A model generated the notes under the pieces. The model was not told the DNA's origin and did no database searches. It was given only the letters and a program-made list of their open reading frames with translations. Made by a program: the position numbers and the translations under genes. This document shows, piece after piece, positions 7,874 through 16,275 of a stretch of DNA of 64,000 nucleotides (the first letter of the stretch is position 1; the number at the start of each line of letters is the position of its first letter). This DNA comes from Enhydrobacter aerosaccus. GTDB taxonomy: Bacteria > Pseudomonadota > Alphaproteobacteria > Reyranellales > Reyranellaceae. The stretch spans positions 1 to 64,000 of the forward strand of contig NZ_FUWJ01000008.1 of NCBI RefSeq assembly GCF_900167455.1, given 5' to 3'.

Positions 7874-10711
7874 ATGGCCATCATGTCGGCGATGCAGCAC
7901 AGGATGACGATCCTGCCCGAGGGCGGGCGGGATTTCTTGCGTCGCCGCATGATGGAGCTTGTGGGGGTCGCGCTCGCCGGCGGCGGCGTGATGCTGCTGA
8001 TGGCGATCTTCACCTTCAGCAACGCCGACCCGTCGCTCAATCATGCGACCGGCAATCCGCCCAACAATCTTCTCGGCCTGCCGGGCGCCTATATTTCCGA
8101 CCTGCTGCTGCAGACGTTCGGGCTGGCGATCGTGCTGGTGCCGATCGCCATGATCACCTGGGGCGTCCGCCTGGTGCGCACGCACCATCTCGGCTTCTTC
8201 GGGCTTCGCCTGTCGCTGCTGCTGCTTGCCGTGCTGATGATGAGCGCCGCCTGCATCGGTCTCGGCGATGTCGGGGGCGCGGCGACCCACGCCGGCCCCG
8301 GCGGGCTGGTCGGTACCGCGCTGATCGGTCGCTTCCGCGAGTTCGTGCTCGCTCACTCGAGCGGCGGCAGCCTGACGCTGATCGAGCCCGCCTGTGCGGC
8401 GCTTGCTTTCATCGCCATGGCGCCGGCACTGGGCATGAATCGCACCGACCTGCCGCTGATCTTCCGCATCCTGCGCGCGCCGTTCCTCGGTGGCGTCTGG
8501 CTGATGCGGGCGGCCGTTGGTCTGTGGCGCGGCCGGCCCGAGTCGCTCGACGAGCACGGCGACCCACCGGCGCCCGAGATCGGCTATGCCGAGATCCCGG
8601 GCGAGATCGATGCCAGCCAATACGATCCGGCCCGCTTCGACAACCAGTTCGACCAGATCCCGGAAGAGGGCGCGGCCCTGCCGCCACGCGGTTCGCTTCT
8701 CGTCGATGCGCCGAACGCGCCGATCGAACGGCCGACACCCGACATTCCTCCATCACCGGCGCCCGTGCACCCTGCCGTGCCCCCGATGCCGTTGGCGACC
8801 GAAGTGGCCACCCCGGACTCGCTGGGCGAGCGAACCCTGTTCGATCGTCTGGCCGGTGGCTTCCGCATCGAGCCGATCCTGGGCCGACTGAGGGCGGCGG
8901 CGCCTGCGCCCGCTACCGCGGCGGCGCCGTTGCCGATGGAAGACGAGCGTCCGACCGAGGTCGTTCGCTTTGCGCCGCCGGCCGAGCCCGAAGTCGATAC
9001 CGAGGAAGAAGCCGAAGGCGCGGGCGAGACCGAGGAACTCGACGAGAATCCCTTCACGCCGGACGCGCTTGCGGCGGAGCCTGCTGCGGCCGCGGCCGCG
9101 GCGCCGGGCGTGAAGATCGTGCCGCGCAAGTCCGGAACCACCCAGGGCAAGCGCGCCGCGAAAGGCGGCCAGCGCGAGCTCAATCTCGGTGGCGATCATT
9201 ACGAACTGCCGCCGCTCGACATTTTGTCGCTGCCGTCGCGCGTCTCGGCCGAGACCAAGATCGACGAAGGCGCGCTGGAACAGAATGCACGCCTGCTCGA
9301 GACGGTGCTGGAGGATTTCGGCGTCAAGGGCCAGATCGTGAAGGTGCGGCCAGGGCCGGTCGTGACGCTCTACGAGCTGGAGCCAGCGCCCGGCACCAAG
9401 TCGAGCCGCGTGATCGGCCTTGCCGACGACATCGCCCGCTCGATGAGCGCGGTGTCGGCACGCGTGGCGACCGTGCCCGGCCGCAACGTGATCGGCATCG
9501 AATTGCCCAACGCGCGCCGCGAGACGGTGTTCCTGCGCGAACTGCTGTCGACCCGGCAGTATGAGGACAACCGCCTCAACCTGCCGCTGGCGCTCGGCAA
9601 GGATATCGGCGGCGATGCGGTGATCGCCGATCTGGCGCGGATGCCGCATCTGCTGATCGGCGGCACCACCGGTTCGGGCAAGTCGGTGGCCGTGAACACG
9701 ATGATCCTGTCGCTGCTCTACAGGCTGCCGCCGGATCGTTGCCGCTTCATCATGATCGATCCCAAGATGCTGGAGCTCAGCGTCTATCAGGATATCCCGC
9801 ATCTCCTCACACCCGTCGTGACCGAGCCGCGCAAGGCGATCGTCGCGCTGAAATGGGTGGTGCGCGAGATGGAGGGTCGCTATCGCGCCATGAGCTCGCT
9901 CGGCGTGCGCAACATCGCCGGCTACAACGAGCGGCTGACCGAAGCCAAGCGCAAGGGCCAGGCTCTCACGCGCAAGGTGCAGACCGGCATCGATCCCGAG
10001 ACGCGGCGGCCCACCTTCGAGGATCAGGAGATCGATCTCAATCCACTGCCCTTCATCGTGGTCATCATCGACGAGATGGCGGACCTGATGCTGGTGGCGG
10101 GCAAGGAGATCGAGGCCGCCGTCCAGCGTCTTGCCCAGATGGCGCGCGCCGCCGGCATCCACGTCGTGATGGCGACGCAGCGCCCTTCGGTCGACGTCAT
10201 CACCGGCACCATCAAGGCGAACTTCCCGACCCGCATCTCGTTCCAGGTCACGTCGAAGATCGACAGCCGTACCATCCTGGGTGAGCAGGGCGGCGAGCAG
10301 CTGCTGGGCCAGGGCGACATGCTCTACATGGCCGGCGGCGGCAAGATCGCCCGCGTCCATGGCCCGTTCGTGAGCGATACCGAGGTCGAGGAGGTGGTTC
10401 GCCATCTGCGCGCCCAGGGCGCTCCGGCCTATATCGACTCCGTCACCGACGATCCGGAAGGCGAGGAGGGCGGCGGCTTCCCCGGCGAGAGCGAGGATGG
10501 CGAGAGCGACCAGCTCTATGACCAGGCGATCGCACTCGTGGCGCGCGAGCGCAAGTGCAGCACCAGTTTCATCCAGCGCTATCTGCAGATCGGGTACAAC
10601 CGCGCCGCGCGCATCGTCGAGCGCATGGAACGCGAAGGGGTCGTGAGCGCCGCCAACCATGTCGGCAAGCGCGAGGTGCTGGCGCGCGACATCGACGATC
10701 GCACGCGTTGA
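7874..10711 (+). CDS. ftsK: DNA translocase FtsK
   Basis: This 945-residue septal DNA pump moves chromosome termini during division. Four hydrophobic spans occupy roughly residues 33-185. A Pro/Ala/Glu-rich linker of about 240 residues follows, then the FtsK/SpoIIIE motor with Walker A GGTTGSGKSVAVN near residue 600 and Walker B FIVVIIDEMADLM. A C-terminal winged-helix gamma domain (CSTSFIQRYLQIGYNRAARI) reads KOPS-type sites. Linker and motor are of normal length for alphaproteobacteria. It is coupled closely behind dapC. Confidence 0.97.
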   Translation: MAIMSAMQHRMTILPEGGRDFLRRRMMELVGVALAGGGVMLLMAIFTFSNADPSLNHATGNPPNNLLGLPGAYISDLLLQTFGLAIVLVPIAMITWGVRLVRTHHLGFFGLRLSLLLLAVLMMSAACIGLGDVGGAATHAGPGGLVGTALIGRFREFVLAHSSGGSLTLIEPACAALAFIAMAPALGMNRTDLPLIFRILRAPFLGGVWLMRAAVGLWRGRPESLDEHGDPPAPEIGYAEIPGEIDASQYDPARFDNQFDQIPEEGAALPPRGSLLVDAPNAPIERPTPDIPPSPAPVHPAVPPMPLATEVATPDSLGERTLFDRLAGGFRIEPILGRLRAAAPAPATAAAPLPMEDERPTEVVRFAPPAEPEVDTEEEAEGAGETEELDENPFTPDALAAEPAAAAAAAPGVKIVPRKSGTTQGKRAAKGGQRELNLGGDHYELPPLDILSLPSRVSAETKIDEGALEQNARLLETVLEDFGVKGQIVKVRPGPVVTLYELEPAPGTKSSRVIGLADDIARSMSAVSARVATVPGRNVIGIELPNARRETVFLRELLSTRQYEDNRLNLPLALGKDIGGDAVIADLARMPHLLIGGTTGSGKSVAVNTMILSLLYRLPPDRCRFIMIDPKMLELSVYQDIPHLLTPVVTEPRKAIVALKWVVREMEGRYRAMSSLGVRNIAGYNERLTEAKRKGQALTRKVQTGIDPETRRPTFEDQEIDLNPLPFIVVIIDEMADLMLVAGKEIEAAVQRLAQMARAAGIHVVMATQRPSVDVITGTIKANFPTRISFQVTSKIDSRTILGEQGGEQLLGQGDMLYMAGGGKIARVHGPFVSDTEVEEVVRHLRAQGAPAYIDSVTDDPEGEEGGGFPGESEDGESDQLYDQAIALVARERKCSTSFIQRYLQIGYNRAARIVERMEREGVVSAANHVGKREVLARDIDDRTR

Positions 10712-10751
10712 GCGTGCGGGGGGCCGTCGATCTCGGCACAACGAGGTAGAC

Positions 10752-11846
10752 GTGCCCTTGCGTTCTCACATTGCCAATCCCCTGTGGTCGCGGATCCTGC
10801 CGATCGCGGCGGCGCTGATGGTGGGAGCAAGCCTGACGGGGCTCCTCCAGGCCAAGAGCGGTCTTGTCATCACCATGGCCGCCGCCTTGCTGGGCGGCGC
10901 TGTCTTCTCGGCCGTCCATCACGCCGAGATCCTGGCCGCACGGCTGGGCGAGCCGTTCGGCTCGATCGTGCTGGCCATCGCGGTGACCTCGATCGAGGTG
11001 GCGCTGATCGTGTCGATCATGCTGTCGGGAGCGCATGGCAGTGAGGAAGTAGCCCGCGACACCGTCTTCTCGGCCATCATGATCGTGCTGAACGGCGTCG
11101 TCGGCGTCTGTCTGGTGCTGGGTGGAAACCGCCATGGCGAGCAGACCTTCCAGCTTCACGGCGCCTCCGCGGCCTTGGCGGTCCTCGGCACGTTGTCGCT
11201 GCTGGTGATGGTCCTGCCGAACTTCACCCAGAGCGTCCCCGGCCCGAACTTCACCAGCGCGCAGCTGATCTATGTCGCGGCCATCTCGCTCGTGCTCTAC
11301 GCCGCCTTCATCTTCGTCCAGACGATTCGCCATCGCGACTATTTCCTCGAGGCGACCGACGACGAACACGAGCCGAGCCAGCGGCCCGGCGTGGCGCTCG
11401 CTTCGGAAAGTCTTGCTCTGCTCCTGGTGTCTCTGGTCAGCGTGGTGCTGCTGGCCAAGATGCTGTCCTATCCGCTGGATGAGGCGATCCAGGCGGCCGG
11501 ACTGCCGCGCGCCGTGGTCGGCGTGATCATCGCCGCCATCGTGCTGCTGCCCGAGGGAATCGCCTCGGTGCGCGCGGCCCTGGTCAACCGGCTGCAGAAC
11601 AGCATCAATCTCGTTCTGGGGTCGGCCTTGGCCAGCATCGGCTTGACCATCCCGGTCGTGGCCGGCGTTTCCCTGCTCCTGGGCAAGCAGCTTGCCCTCG
11701 GCCTGACGCCGGAGAGCATGATCCTGTTGGCACTGACCCTGTTCGTCGGCACGCTGACGCTGGGAACCGGCCGAACGACATTGCTGCATGGAATGATCCA
11801 TCTCGGCATCTTCGGCGCCTTTCTCCTTCTGTCGATCGTCCCCTGA
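10752..11846 (+). CDS. Calcium/proton (CaCA) antiporter, ChaA/y4hA type
   Basis: This 364-residue inner-membrane protein of the cation/Ca2+ exchanger superfamily has about eleven hydrophobic spans. Both alpha-repeats are visible: HHAEILAARLGEPFGSIVLA...TSIEVALI in the first half and VLLPEGIASVRAALVNRLQN in the second, each with the conserved acidic residue. The start is GTG at 10752 after a GAGGTAGAC Shine-Dalgarno; an ATG at 10659 would overlap ftsK. The likely role is export of Ca2+ or Na+/K+ against protons. The ion specificity cannot be read from sequence. Confidence 0.85.
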   Translation: MPLRSHIANPLWSRILPIAAALMVGASLTGLLQAKSGLVITMAAALLGGAVFSAVHHAEILAARLGEPFGSIVLAIAVTSIEVALIVSIMLSGAHGSEEVARDTVFSAIMIVLNGVVGVCLVLGGNRHGEQTFQLHGASAALAVLGTLSLLVMVLPNFTQSVPGPNFTSAQLIYVAAISLVLYAAFIFVQTIRHRDYFLEATDDEHEPSQRPGVALASESLALLLVSLVSVVLLAKMLSYPLDEAIQAAGLPRAVVGVIIAAIVLLPEGIASVRAALVNRLQNSINLVLGSALASIGLTIPVVAGVSLLLGKQLALGLTPESMILLALTLFVGTLTLGTGRTTLLHGMIHLGIFGAFLLLSIVP

Positions 11847-11892
11847 GCCGGTCCGTTGTGCGGCCGTTTTGAACGCACGCTTCGGTACGCTC

Positions 11893-11928
11893 TTGACAAT
11901 TGACATTACAATTGTAATGTCATTTTAT
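11893..11928 (+). promoter_or_regulatory. Promoter with a 22-bp palindromic operator for the TetR operon
   Basis: Positions 11901-11922 form a perfect 22-bp palindrome (left half TGACATTACAA). It sits between a TTGACA -35 (11900-11905) and a TTTTAT -10 (11923-11928) at 17-base spacing; a second TTGACA lies at 11893-11898. The TetR-family ATG follows at 11943. This is the geometry of an autorepressor operator occluding RNA polymerase. Confidence 0.75.
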
Positions 11929-11942
11929 GAGAGACAATGTAA

Positions 11943-12602
11943 ATGGCTAAGCGGGCGCGGGTCTATCAGAGTCCCTTGCGCGATGCGCAGGCGGCCCTGA
12001 CGCGTGAGCGCATCCTGATGGCGGCCAAGGACTATCTCGAAAAGAACGATATAGAGACCCTGACCCTGCGGCACCTGGCCGAACTTGCCGGTGTCTCGGC
12101 ACCCACCGTCTATTCCCATTTCGCGACCATCGACGATCTGGTGACGGCCTTCTTCCAGTGGCTGAAGCCACGCCTGGGCTTGCAGAAGCCGCTGCCTGAT
12201 CTCGATCACTTCGCCGAACTGCCCGCGGACCTGTTCGGCCATTACGAGGAATACGGCGCCCTGCTGCGCAACCTGATGAACCGGCCGGCATGGGATCGCC
12301 AGCGCCACGCGGACAGTGGCAAAAGGCACGGCCCGTGGGTGGATGCGGTCGGTACGGCCTTGCCCAAGCTCACCCCGGATCAGCGACGCCGTGGCGCGAT
12401 GGTGGCGTCGGCATTCTGGACGCCCACGGTGTGGCGCTGGCTGCGGGATACCTGCGGCTTCACGCCCAAGGAGGCCGAACAGGTCGCCGGCTGGGCGGTC
12501 GCGGCGCTCGTCAAGGCGCTGAAAGATGATCCGTCGGGCCTGGCGGGCCGAGTACGCGATATCGGAGTCCGGGGGAAACTGCTGGAAGGGGTGAAATCGT
12601 GA
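11943..12602 (+). CDS. TetR/AcrR family transcriptional regulator
   Basis: This 219-residue one-domain repressor has an N-terminal DNA-binding region RERILMAAKDYLEKNDIETL with the recognition helix in LAELAGVSAPTVYSHF, typical of TetR proteins. The remainder is an alpha-helical ligand-binding domain whose ligand cannot be deduced. It is the first gene of a three-gene operon with a VOC-like protein and a class A flavin monooxygenase, and it overlaps the next gene by 4 bp (GTGA). The perfect palindrome in its own promoter points to autoregulation, probably relieved by a substrate of the monooxygenase. Confidence 0.93.
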   Translation: MAKRARVYQSPLRDAQAALTRERILMAAKDYLEKNDIETLTLRHLAELAGVSAPTVYSHFATIDDLVTAFFQWLKPRLGLQKPLPDLDHFAELPADLFGHYEEYGALLRNLMNRPAWDRQRHADSGKRHGPWVDAVGTALPKLTPDQRRRGAMVASAFWTPTVWRWLRDTCGFTPKEAEQVAGWAVAALVKALKDDPSGLAGRVRDIGVRGKLLEGVKS

Positions 12603-13087
12603 TCCATCACTTCTCCCTTCCGGCGCGCGATCCCGTTAACGTCGCCAAGGTGCTGGCCAAGCTGATCGGCGGACGGGCCTATCGCTTCTCCGGACCATTG
12701 CCCGGGGCTGCCATGGCCGTCAGCGGCGATCGTCACGGCACGATGATCGAGGTGTATCCGGAGACCATCGTCATGGCTCCTGGTGACGATGAGGCGCCGG
12801 TTGCCTATCGTTCGCTTCCCGGTGATCGTTCCTACATGGGCTTCCACGCCTTGCTGTCCGTGCCTCTCGACCGGATGGCCATCGAGCGCATTGGTGCCGA
12901 GGCCGGATGGCGCACGAAATTCTTCAGCCGCGCGGCGCCGGGTCGGCCGCCGGTATTCCATGTCGTCGAGGTCTGGGTCGAGAACCGCTATCTTCTGGAA
13001 GTGGTGCCGGCCGAGATGATCGCGGTCTACGAGGCGTACATGCAGCCGGCGCAGATGGAAGCGCTCGATCTGTCGCTGACGCCCTAG
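12599..13087 (+). CDS. Small VOC-like protein of the TetR operon
   Basis: This 162-residue protein of unassigned function starts at GTG overlapping the tetR stop, which indicates translational coupling. The opening MIHHFSLPARDPVNVAKVLA and the GTMIEVYPE strand resemble half-modules of the vicinal oxygen chelate (glyoxalase) fold, with histidines near residues 3-4 and a Glu in MIEVYP as possible metal ligands. The second half (FHVVEVWVENRYLLEVVP) looks like a repeated beta-alpha-beta unit. An enzyme or binding protein acting with the downstream flavin monooxygenase is the simplest inference. Confidence 0.6.
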   Translation: MIHHFSLPARDPVNVAKVLAKLIGGRAYRFSGPLPGAAMAVSGDRHGTMIEVYPETIVMAPGDDEAPVAYRSLPGDRSYMGFHALLSVPLDRMAIERIGAEAGWRTKFFSRAAPGRPPVFHVVEVWVENRYLLEVVPAEMIAVYEAYMQPAQMEALDLSLTP

Positions 13088-13122
13088 CCGCACCACATGC
13101 CGCAAGCCAGAGGGGGAGAGTC

Positions 13123-14703
13123 ATGACTACAGAGCCGTCTGCAGATGTCCTGATCGCCGGTGCCGGCCCGACCGGCCTGTCGCTCGCAATCACCTTGCGT
13201 CAATACGGCATTCCCGTGCGGATCGTCGATCGCGCCGCGGCGCCCAGCTCGGTCTCTAAGGCGCTGGCGCTCTGGAGCGCCAGCCTGGAGGCTTTGCAGG
13301 CCCTGGGCGTCGTCGAGCATTTCGTGGCTGATGGTCAGCGCCTCAACGCCCTGTGCATCGGCGATGGCGGGCGACGGCTGGCGACGCTGGCCGTGGGCGA
13401 GGGGATCGACAGCCCGTTTCCGTTTCCCCTTCTGTTGCCGCAATCGCGTACCGAGCAATTGCTGACCGCCCGTCTTGCCGAACTCGGTGTCACGGTCGAG
13501 CGTTCGGTCGAGCTGGCCGGCCTGACACAGGACGGCCAGGGCGTCACCGCGACCCTGACTCATGCCGACGGCCGGAAGGAAACCGCCACGGCCAAGTATG
13601 TGGTCGGCTGCGACGGGGCCCGCAGCGCTGTGCGGCAGGCGCTCGGCATCACCTTCGAAGGCTACACCGAACCGCAGACCTTCCTTCTTGGCGACGTGCT
13701 GATCGATGGCGGTGATCTCGATCATCGCAGCATCTATCTGTGGTGGCACAACGGCGGGACCGTGGCGCTGTTCCCGTTCGAGACCGCGACCTGGCGCGTG
13801 TTCGCGATGCGCGCCGACGATCCGTCGAACGGCAGCGAGCCTACCAGCCTGGAGGAATTGCAGCGCGCCATCGACGACCACGGTCCGCACGGGCTTCGCC
13901 TGCGCGACCCGAGCTGGCTCTCGGTCTTCCGCATCAACGAGCGCCTGGCGGCGCAGTACCGCGTCGACCGTTGCTTCCTTGCCGGCGATGCCGCCCACAT
14001 CCACTCGCCGGCCGGTGGCCAGGGCATGAACACCGGCATCCAGGATGCGGTCAATCTCGGCTGGAAGCTGGCCTACGTCCTGAAAGGCGTCGGCAATGCC
14101 GCGTTGCTGCTCGACAGCTACGAAGCCGAGCGGCGCCCGGTGGCCAAAGCGGTGGTCGACGCGGCCGCGCAGAAGCTGCATCTCGCCTTCGGCGGCAACA
14201 AGCTCATGACCCTGGCCAAGGATATGGCCGTGTCGATCTTCGGCAATATGCCGGCCGTTCAGCGCAAGCTGCAGGTCGAATTGTCGGAGACGGAGATCAT
14301 CTATCGCGACGGACCATTGGTGGCCCTGGGCGGCGGCAAGCGCAAGGCCAAGCGCACCGATGTCGGCAGCCGGGCGCGTGAGGCGACGATCGTCGAAGCG
14401 GCCAGCGGTAAGAGCCACGGACTCTGGCCCTATCTGTCGACCGGTCACCACAGCCTGCTGATCTTCGAGGAGGGCGAACGCCCGCTGACGGCGCCCGGCA
14501 TCGTCAATGAGGCGGCCCAGCAGCTCCAGGTGCTTCGTCTCGACGGTCGCAGCGACCCCAAGGGCGAAGTGCGGGAACGTTATCGTCTGCGCGGTCCCGG
14601 CTGGGTCCTGGTTCGTCCCGATCAGGTCGTCGCCGCCCGTGGCGAGGGCGACGACTTCAGCGTGTTGCAGGCCTATGCGGCACAGGTCCTTCACCCGTCC
14701 TGA
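13123..14703 (+). CDS. FAD-dependent class A aromatic monooxygenase
   Basis: This 526-residue flavoprotein belongs to the PheA/TfdB hydroxylase group. The Rossmann motif is DVLIAGAGPTGLSLAI at residues 8-23, and the second FAD motif is FLAGDAAHIHSPAGGQGMNT near residue 285. A C-terminal thioredoxin-like extension is typical of the group. The ATG at 13123 has a strong AGGGGGAG Shine-Dalgarno; longer in-frame starts lie inside the preceding gene. It probably uses NAD(P)H and oxygen to hydroxylate an aromatic compound, inducible through the TetR regulator. The substrate is not inferable. Confidence 0.9.
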   Translation: MTTEPSADVLIAGAGPTGLSLAITLRQYGIPVRIVDRAAAPSSVSKALALWSASLEALQALGVVEHFVADGQRLNALCIGDGGRRLATLAVGEGIDSPFPFPLLLPQSRTEQLLTARLAELGVTVERSVELAGLTQDGQGVTATLTHADGRKETATAKYVVGCDGARSAVRQALGITFEGYTEPQTFLLGDVLIDGGDLDHRSIYLWWHNGGTVALFPFETATWRVFAMRADDPSNGSEPTSLEELQRAIDDHGPHGLRLRDPSWLSVFRINERLAAQYRVDRCFLAGDAAHIHSPAGGQGMNTGIQDAVNLGWKLAYVLKGVGNAALLLDSYEAERRPVAKAVVDAAAQKLHLAFGGNKLMTLAKDMAVSIFGNMPAVQRKLQVELSETEIIYRDGPLVALGGGKRKAKRTDVGSRAREATIVEAASGKSHGLWPYLSTGHHSLLIFEEGERPLTAPGIVNEAAQQLQVLRLDGRSDPKGEVRERYRLRGPGWVLVRPDQVVAARGEGDDFSVLQAYAAQVLHPS

Positions 14704-14718
14704 GCGGCGAGCGTCCCG

Positions 14719-15933
14719 TCAGCCCGGACCGGCTCCCTGGGTGTTGACGAACACCGCGTAGAGCGACTGGCTGGCCGCCATGAACAGCCGGTTGCGCTTG
14801 GGCCCGCCGAAACAGATGTTGCCGCACACTTCCGGCAACCGGATGCGGCCGATCAACTTGCCCTCGGGCGTCCAGACCGTGACGCCATTGTAGCCGACGG
14901 CGCGGCCGGCATTGCTCGAGCACCATACATTCCCGTCGACGTCGCAGCGGATGCCGTCGGGACCGCATTTGACGCCATCGACCATGAAGTCGGCGAACCG
15001 CTTGCCGTTGGCCGGTTTGTTGTCGGCGCCGATATCGAACACGAACACATCGCCCTTGCCGCCGGGCCCCTTGTCGCCAGGCCCTTTGCCGGTGCTGACG
15101 ACATAGAGTTTCTTGTAGTCGGGAGAGAAGCAGAGGCCATTCGGATCGGGAACCTGCTCCTCGGTGACGACCAGATCGATCTTGCCGCTGGGATCGATGC
15201 GATAGCAGCTGGTCGGCAGCTCGCGCTTGAGCATGCCCATTCCCTGCGCTTGGCCGAGCGTCGATTTGAGATGTCCCTGCGGATTGACCGGTCCGCCGGC
15301 GGCGTCGGGCGCGCCTTCGTAGAGCGAGCTGCCGTAGGGCGGATCGGTGAACCAGTAGCTGCCGTCGGGATGGGCGACGACATCGTTGGGCGAGTTCAGC
15401 CGCTTGCCGTTGTAGCTGTCCGCCAGCACCGTGATCGAGCCGTCGAGCTCGTAGCGCACCACGCGCCGCGTGAGATGCTCGCAGGACAGTTGCCGGCCCT
15501 GGAAGTCGAAGCTGTTGCCGTTGCTGTTGTTGGACGGCATGCGGAACACGCTCACATGCCCGTCATCCTCCAGCCAGCGGAGCTGACGGTTGTTGGGGAT
15601 GTCGCTCCAGACCAGATAACGGCCCTCGGCGCTCCACGCCGGACCTTCCGACCACAGCGCCCCGGTCCATAGCCTCATGATGGCGGCGTTGGGCTGGGCG
15701 ATGGCGTTGAACGACGGGTCCACCGAGATCACGTCGGGATCGTTGAAGTAGGTGGTCGGGGCGCCATGACGACTGAAATCGCGCGGCGGGTTGGTGATGG
15801 TGCTGGGCGGCCCTGGGGGCGTCGGCGGTGACGCCTGCGCCAAGGCAAGACCGGGCAACGCCACCGCGCCGGCACCGGCGGCGGCGATCAGGCGGCGACG
15901 AGACAGATCGCGGGCATTGGCTTGCTGCGTCAT
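14719..15933 (-). CDS. Tat-exported SMP-30/gluconolactonase family protein
   Basis: This 404-residue six-bladed propeller protein of the SMP-30/gluconolaconase/LRE family probably hydrolyses a lactone in the periplasm. The start is MTQQANARDLSRRRLIAAAG with a GGAAGGAG Shine-Dalgarno, and SRRRLIAAAGAGAVALPG is a twin-arginine signal. Family features include LWSEGPAWSAEGRYLVWSDI (metal-binding Glu), NSPNDVVAHPDGSYWFTDPP (Asn and Asp ligands) and DGIRCDVDGNVWCSSNAG. It ends 15 bp from the convergent monooxygenase. Direct repeats ATTATCGG at 15950-15957 and 15964-15971 lie upstream and may bind a regulator. Confidence 0.87.
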   Translation of the reverse strand: MTQQANARDLSRRRLIAAAGAGAVALPGLALAQASPPTPPGPPSTITNPPRDFSRHGAPTTYFNDPDVISVDPSFNAIAQPNAAIMRLWTGALWSEGPAWSAEGRYLVWSDIPNNRQLRWLEDDGHVSVFRMPSNNSNGNSFDFQGRQLSCEHLTRRVVRYELDGSITVLADSYNGKRLNSPNDVVAHPDGSYWFTDPPYGSSLYEGAPDAAGGPVNPQGHLKSTLGQAQGMGMLKRELPTSCYRIDPSGKIDLVVTEEQVPDPNGLCFSPDYKKLYVVSTGKGPGDKGPGGKGDVFVFDIGADNKPANGKRFADFMVDGVKCGPDGIRCDVDGNVWCSSNAGRAVGYNGVTVWTPEGKLIGRIRLPEVCGNICFGGPKRNRLFMAASQSLYAVFVNTQGAGPG

Positions 15934-16275
15934 GAGAACTCCTTCCAGGATTATCGGATCGGAATTATCGGGCGTTGTCTGATCGGTACGCTCGGACGCG
16001 TGGATCGGCGCTGTCGGCATTCGCGGATCGAAGAATGCGACGCGCCGGCAAAGCCTAGGGCGCTGGAATTGGCGGCACAATGAGCGTTGCCGCATGCCTC
16101 GTGCATGCCACAGCGTCCGCTTGGCGCTGTTTGCGGCGCGAAGTGCAGACGCAGCAATCGAGGTTCGACGGCCTGGGCATTTGCTCAGGCCGCGAGTGCG
16201 GCGATACCGCTGGCCCTTCGGCTACAGCGCGATGACTTTTCGCGGAATCAGGGCCGAAGCAAAAGCCATCGCGCT
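15934..16275. other. Intergenic stretch upstream of the SMP-30 gene
   Basis: This 342-bp space has no convincing gene. It holds two ATTATCGG direct repeats 14 bp apart (15950-15957, 15964-15971) near the SMP-30 start and a 7-bp inverted repeat CGGCCTG/CAGGCCG around 16170. Short ORFs on either strand here lack Shine-Dalgarno sequences and conserved motifs. Confidence 0.5.

Noticed and set aside
8753..10741. 662-codon open frame on the minus strand opposite ftsK
   Set aside because: It is antisense to an unmistakable ftsK, has low-complexity His/Arg/Asp-rich text, no Shine-Dalgarno and no motif. High-GC third codon positions open such frames.
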